Part shown: positions 61,253 through 64,000 of the stretch, piece after piece
How positions within the stretch are numbered: the stretch's first letter is position 1
How the letters are laid out: the number at the start of each line of letters is the position of its first letter
DNA from: [Eubacterium] siraeum
GTDB taxonomy: Bacteria > Bacillota > Clostridia > Oscillospirales > Ruminococcaceae
Assembly (NCBI GenBank): GCA_025150425.1
Contig: CP102281.1
Location: forward strand, 2,630,743-2,694,742
DNA: 64,000 nt
Direction of reading: 5' to 3'
The notes under the pieces: generated by a model
Told to the model about the DNA's origin: nothing
The model's database searches: none
What the model saw: only the letters and a program-made list of their open reading frames with translations
Made by a program: the position numbers and the translations under genes

Positions 61253-63013
61253 ATGAAAAAGACAAAGATAGTATGCACCTTAGGCCCTGCAACAGATGAT
61301 GACAACGTTCTGCGTGAACTTATAAAGAGCGGTATGGACTGCGCACGTTTCAATTTCTCACACGGTACCCACGAGGACCACAAAAAGCGTTACGAGCAGG
61401 TTGAAAGAATAAGAAAGGAACTCAGACTTCCTATACCGGCTATTCTTGACACAAAAGGTCCCGAGGTAAGAATAAAGAGCTTCAAGGACGATAAGCCCGT
61501 AGAACTTAAGACGGGCAGTGAATATACCCTCACGACAGAAGATGTTATCGGTGACGAAAAGAGAGCCGCCATAAACTATCCCAATCTTGCAAGCGACATT
61601 GAAACAGGTGTTACTATCCTTATAGACGACGGCCTGCTTGAACTTAAGGTAACAGAGATTGACCGCAAGGAGAGCGGCGACGATATTCGCTGTAAGGTTA
61701 TCCACGGCGGTATGTTAAAGCCCAACAAAAGCTGTAACTTCCCCGGCATACATCTTTCAATGCCCTATCTCAGCGAGCGTGACAAGAGCGATCTGCTTTT
61801 CGGCATAAAGACAGGATTTGATATAGTTGCGGCAAGCTTTGTGACCCGTGACGAAGATATAATACAGATAAGAAAGCTGCTTGACGAGAACGGCGGCAAG
61901 GATATAAGCATAATCGCAAAGATTGAAAATCAGGACGGTGTTGACAATATCGACGATATTCTCCGTGTTGCAGACGGTATAATGGTGGCAAGAGGAGATA
62001 TGGGCGTAGAGATTCCGTTTGTTGAGATACCCAGAATTCAGAAAGAGCTTATCCATAAGGGCTACAACGCAGGCAAACAGGTAATAACCGCTACTCAGAT
62101 GCTTGACTCGATGATAAAGAATCCCCGCCCGACAAGAGCGGAAACAACAGATGTTGCAAATGCCATCTATGACGGCACAAGCGCAATTATGCTTTCGGGC
62201 GAAACCGCCGCAGGCGCATATCCTATTGATGCGGTAAAAACAATGAAGGCTATCGCTGTAAAGACAGAGCAGGATATAGACTACCGCAAGCGTTTCTTCA
62301 CAAGAGAAAACGAGGGTGTACCGAACGTTACAAACGCAATAGCGCACGCAACGGTAACAACCTCAATTGACCTCGGCGCAACCGCTATACTTACTGTAAC
62401 AAAGGGCGGACGCACAGCAAGAACATTGTCGAAGTTCCGTCCCACCTGTCCGATAATTGCGGCTACAACAAGTGAAAGAGCACAGCGCCAGCTTAATCTT
62501 TCGTGGGGAGTTATCCCGATAAAATCGGAAGAGATGAGCGACAGCGACTCGCTTTTTGACCACGCTGTAACAAGAGCTATGGAAGAAGGACTTTTAAAGG
62601 ACGGAGATCTAATAGTTATCACCGCAGGACTTCCGCTCGGAGTTTCCGGTACAACGAATATGATGAAGGTGCATATTGTCGGCGATGTTCTGCTTAAAGG
62701 CAAGGGTGCGACCGCAAAAGCAGTTACCGCCCCCGTCTGCGTATGCAAGAACGAGGAGGACGCAATAAAGCTCTGCCATTCCGGCGATATTCTTGTTATC
62801 CCAAAGACGAGCAATAATATAATGTCTGTTCTCAAGAGTGCGGCAGGAATTGTAGTAGAGGATACAAACCCCGACTGCCATGCGGCTGTTGTAGGTCAGG
62901 CTCTTGATATTCCCGTGATTTACGGTGCAGAAAATGCCTCAAACGTTTTAAAGAGCGGTGTCACAGTTACAATTGATGCCGAAAAAGGTCTGATCTGCTC
63001 CTCCAACAACTAG
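61253..63013 (+). CDS. pyk: Pyruvate kinase with C-terminal PEP-utiliser-like domain
   Basis: Last step of glycolysis: PEP plus ADP to pyruvate plus ATP. From the ATG at 61253 (after AGAAAGGA) it has 586 residues, the long Bacillus-type form. Conserved parts: MKKTKIVCTLGPATDD, RFNFSHGTHEDH, ILDTKGPEVR, MVARGDMGVEIP and ITATQMLDSMI. The last ~110 residues (GKGATAKAVTAPVCVC onwards, with SGDILVIPKT) form the extra swivelling domain. An in-frame start at 61211 has no ribosome site. Confidence 0.96.
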   Translation: MKKTKIVCTLGPATDDDNVLRELIKSGMDCARFNFSHGTHEDHKKRYEQVERIRKELRLPIPAILDTKGPEVRIKSFKDDKPVELKTGSEYTLTTEDVIGDEKRAAINYPNLASDIETGVTILIDDGLLELKVTEIDRKESGDDIRCKVIHGGMLKPNKSCNFPGIHLSMPYLSERDKSDLLFGIKTGFDIVAASFVTRDEDIIQIRKLLDENGGKDISIIAKIENQDGVDNIDDILRVADGIMVARGDMGVEIPFVEIPRIQKELIHKGYNAGKQVITATQMLDSMIKNPRPTRAETTDVANAIYDGTSAIMLSGETAAGAYPIDAVKTMKAIAVKTEQDIDYRKRFFTRENEGVPNVTNAIAHATVTTSIDLGATAILTVTKGGRTARTLSKFRPTCPIIAATTSERAQRQLNLSWGVIPIKSEEMSDSDSLFDHAVTRAMEEGLLKDGDLIVITAGLPLGVSGTTNMMKVHIVGDVLLKGKGATAKAVTAPVCVCKNEEDAIKLCHSGDILVIPKTSNNIMSVLKSAAGIVVEDTNPDCHAAVVGQALDIPVIYGAENASNVLKSGVTVTIDAEKGLICSSNN

Positions 63014-63014
63014 T

Positions 63015-63094
63015 GGCTGGCGGCAATGTGCCGCTTCAAATTCCGCCTTTGGAATTGTTTGAGCTATCCGCAGGATAGTGAAACGGCGGGATTA
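63015..63094. repeat. R1 repeat, copy after pyk
   Basis: GGCGGCAATGTGCCGCTTC, ATTCCGCCTTTGGAATTG, ATCCGCAGGATAGTGAAACG, GCGGGATTA; matches the R1 units at 16731 and 51533. Confidence 0.75.
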
Positions 63095-63112
63095 CACAAA
63101 GTAATAAAGTTA

Positions 63113-63145
63113 AGCGGTTACAGTGATACGCTGTGACCGCTTTTT
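63113..63145 (+). terminator. Terminator of pyk
   Basis: AGCGGTTACAG (63113-63123)/CTGTGACCGCT (63131-63141) with one G.T pair, then five Ts. Confidence 0.85.
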
Positions 63146-63232
63146 GTATTATTATATTTTAACTGTCATCTTTCTGCACCAACCTTTCCAAAACCGCACT
63201 ACCCCTTTGCTCAGCACAACGTCCTTGCCTCC

Positions 63233-63294
63233 CTTGTCAAAGGTGAGCTTCTATTGCTGAGCAATCCTCAGCCAACTATTGAGGGTTCTTCACA
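63233..63294 (+). repeat. Direct repeat flanking RNA copy B, left
   Basis: CTTGTCAAAGGTGAGCTTC, TTGCTGAGCAA, CAGCCAACTATTGAGGG, ending CACAC; near-identical to 63686-63748. Confidence 0.8.
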
Positions 63295-63688
63295 CCAACA
63301 CCGCCGGAAACACTTTCCGCACCGACAAGTAGTTAATATTTTCGTGAGTGTACCGGTACAACTGCTCTAACATTGACCTTTCAAAAAAACGCCACTAACC
63401 TCAGATATATGTACTAATATGCGGACGTGTAGCGTTAAGCGTCCCTGCATCGACAGGATATACAATGTTCGGGTGGTTATTCGAGTTTAGCCAACACCCC
63501 GACGGGGTGGGGGTGTGAGTAAGGAAAGAGGGAGCCACGAGGGAGAGAACCTAAGAGATAGGGAGAGGGGCTGTCAAGTCCCTTGCCCTAGTCTCTTTGG
63601 TTCTTTCCCTCGTTAATATTGACAAGTGTATTAATTCGAATAGCGAACCCGAGAAGTGCTATCCGACAAACAGAACTATCGGTAGCTT
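63293..63688 (+). ncRNA. Candidate large structured RNA, copy B
   Basis: About 396 nt, a shorter relative of 49366-49860 with the same block order. Compensatory pairs relative to copy A: A63661-T63683 in GCTATCCGA/TCGGTAGC against G49833-C49855; A63556-T63594 in AGAGA/TCTCT against G49679-C49766. The ATTCGAGT/ATTCGAAT helix (63479-63486 with 63634-63641) keeps pairing through G.U, which works only on the plus strand. No open frame is shared by the two copies. Confidence 0.75.
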
Positions 63689-63748
63689 GCCAAAGGTGAG
63701 GTTCTGTTGCTGAGCAAAGCCCAGCCAACTATTGAGGGATTGTCACAC
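63686..63748 (+). repeat. Direct repeat flanking RNA copy B, right
   Basis: CTTGCCAAAGGTGAGGTTC, TTGCTGAGCAA, CAGCCAACTATTGAGGG, ending CACAC; partner of 63233-63294. Confidence 0.8.
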
Positions 63749-63844
63749 TACACCTCGCCCCTCACCACCCCAATTCAAAATCACTGCCACAGGCGGAACC
63801 ACATTTTCCCTTGTTTATTTTTAATTTACATTATCTCTCTCCCC

Positions 63845-63873
63845 TTGACACTTCCAAAATAATATGGTATTAT
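63845..63873 (+). promoter_or_regulatory. Probable promoter for a gene beyond the window
   Basis: TTGACA (63845-63850), 17-bp spacer, TATTAT (63868-63873), in the AT-rich final 160 bp. No start codon with a ribosome site follows before the end. Confidence 0.55.
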
Positions 63874-64000
63874 AATCTTAATTATTCTTTTAAGAAAAAT
63901 CGCAGTTTTTCGCCGTTTTTTTACACATATTTTAATGTTTTTGCTGACATTTTATAGAATTATTCGGATTTTGTTGTGGTTTTTTTAAAACAGAGGTGTG

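Overview
The window looks like a chromosomal segment of a motile, low-to-mid GC Firmicute, most likely a gut Clostridium of the Ruminococcaceae/Oscillospiraceae type ([Eubacterium] siraeum/Ruminococcus-like). The reasons are FabK-type fatty acid synthesis, T-box leaders, a SigD-type flagellar promoter, PPi-type phosphofructokinase, a two-subunit-type anaerobic fumarase subunit, and extended GGAGG-like ribosome binding sites. The species is inferred, not proven. No rRNA, tRNA, CRISPR array or prophage was seen. Intergenic spaces are unusually rich in short hairpin-forming dispersed repeats.

Layout. 1-7375 (minus strand) is the type II fatty acid operon fabH-fabK-fabG-fabF-accB-fabZ-accC-accD, with accD cut by the window edge; fabD starts a divergent plus-strand run (7676-15250) with a PAP2 phosphatase, aroE, aroK, an amidohydrolase, an orphan fumarase alpha subunit, a transglutaminase-like protein, trmL and a DegV protein. 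15305-28294 holds a MATE exporter, trpB2 behind a tryptophan T-box, a DUF4143 ATPase whose promoter is bracketed by two 40-bp repeats, rmuC, a chemoreceptor, an SGNH lipoprotein, a lone mazF, a PPi-type phosphofructokinase and an unknown protein.

28406-39889 is a coherent pyrimidine catabolism locus: a PucR regulator divergent from an ABC importer, a DUF523/TudS-like desulfidase, an iron alcohol dehydrogenase, a class III aminotransferase, dihydropyrimidinase and a PreA-type dihydropyrimidine dehydrogenase. Together they would import (thio)pyrimidines and convert uracil to dihydrouracil, N-carbamoyl-beta-alanine, malonate semialdehyde and 3-hydroxypropionate; the ureidopropionase step is missing here. 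The importer's binding protein appears to be a natural circular permutant. 40929-49276 is the late flagellar operon flgM-flgN-flgK-flgL-yviE-fliW-csrA-fliD-fliS plus a chaperone-like gene, led by a textbook sigma-28 promoter.

49277-64000 carries metY behind a short Cys-containing leader peptide, mnmA, an Abi_2 HEPN gene followed by a small-RNA-like transcription unit, a GNAT protein, tyrS, DAHP synthase behind a tyrosine T-box, a DUF4956/VTC pair, a region dense in GTTGAAAA motifs, a small membrane protein and pyk. Two diverged copies of a large structured non-coding element (49366-49860 and 63293-63688) show compensatory base changes in matching helices and are the best candidate here for an undescribed RNA class.
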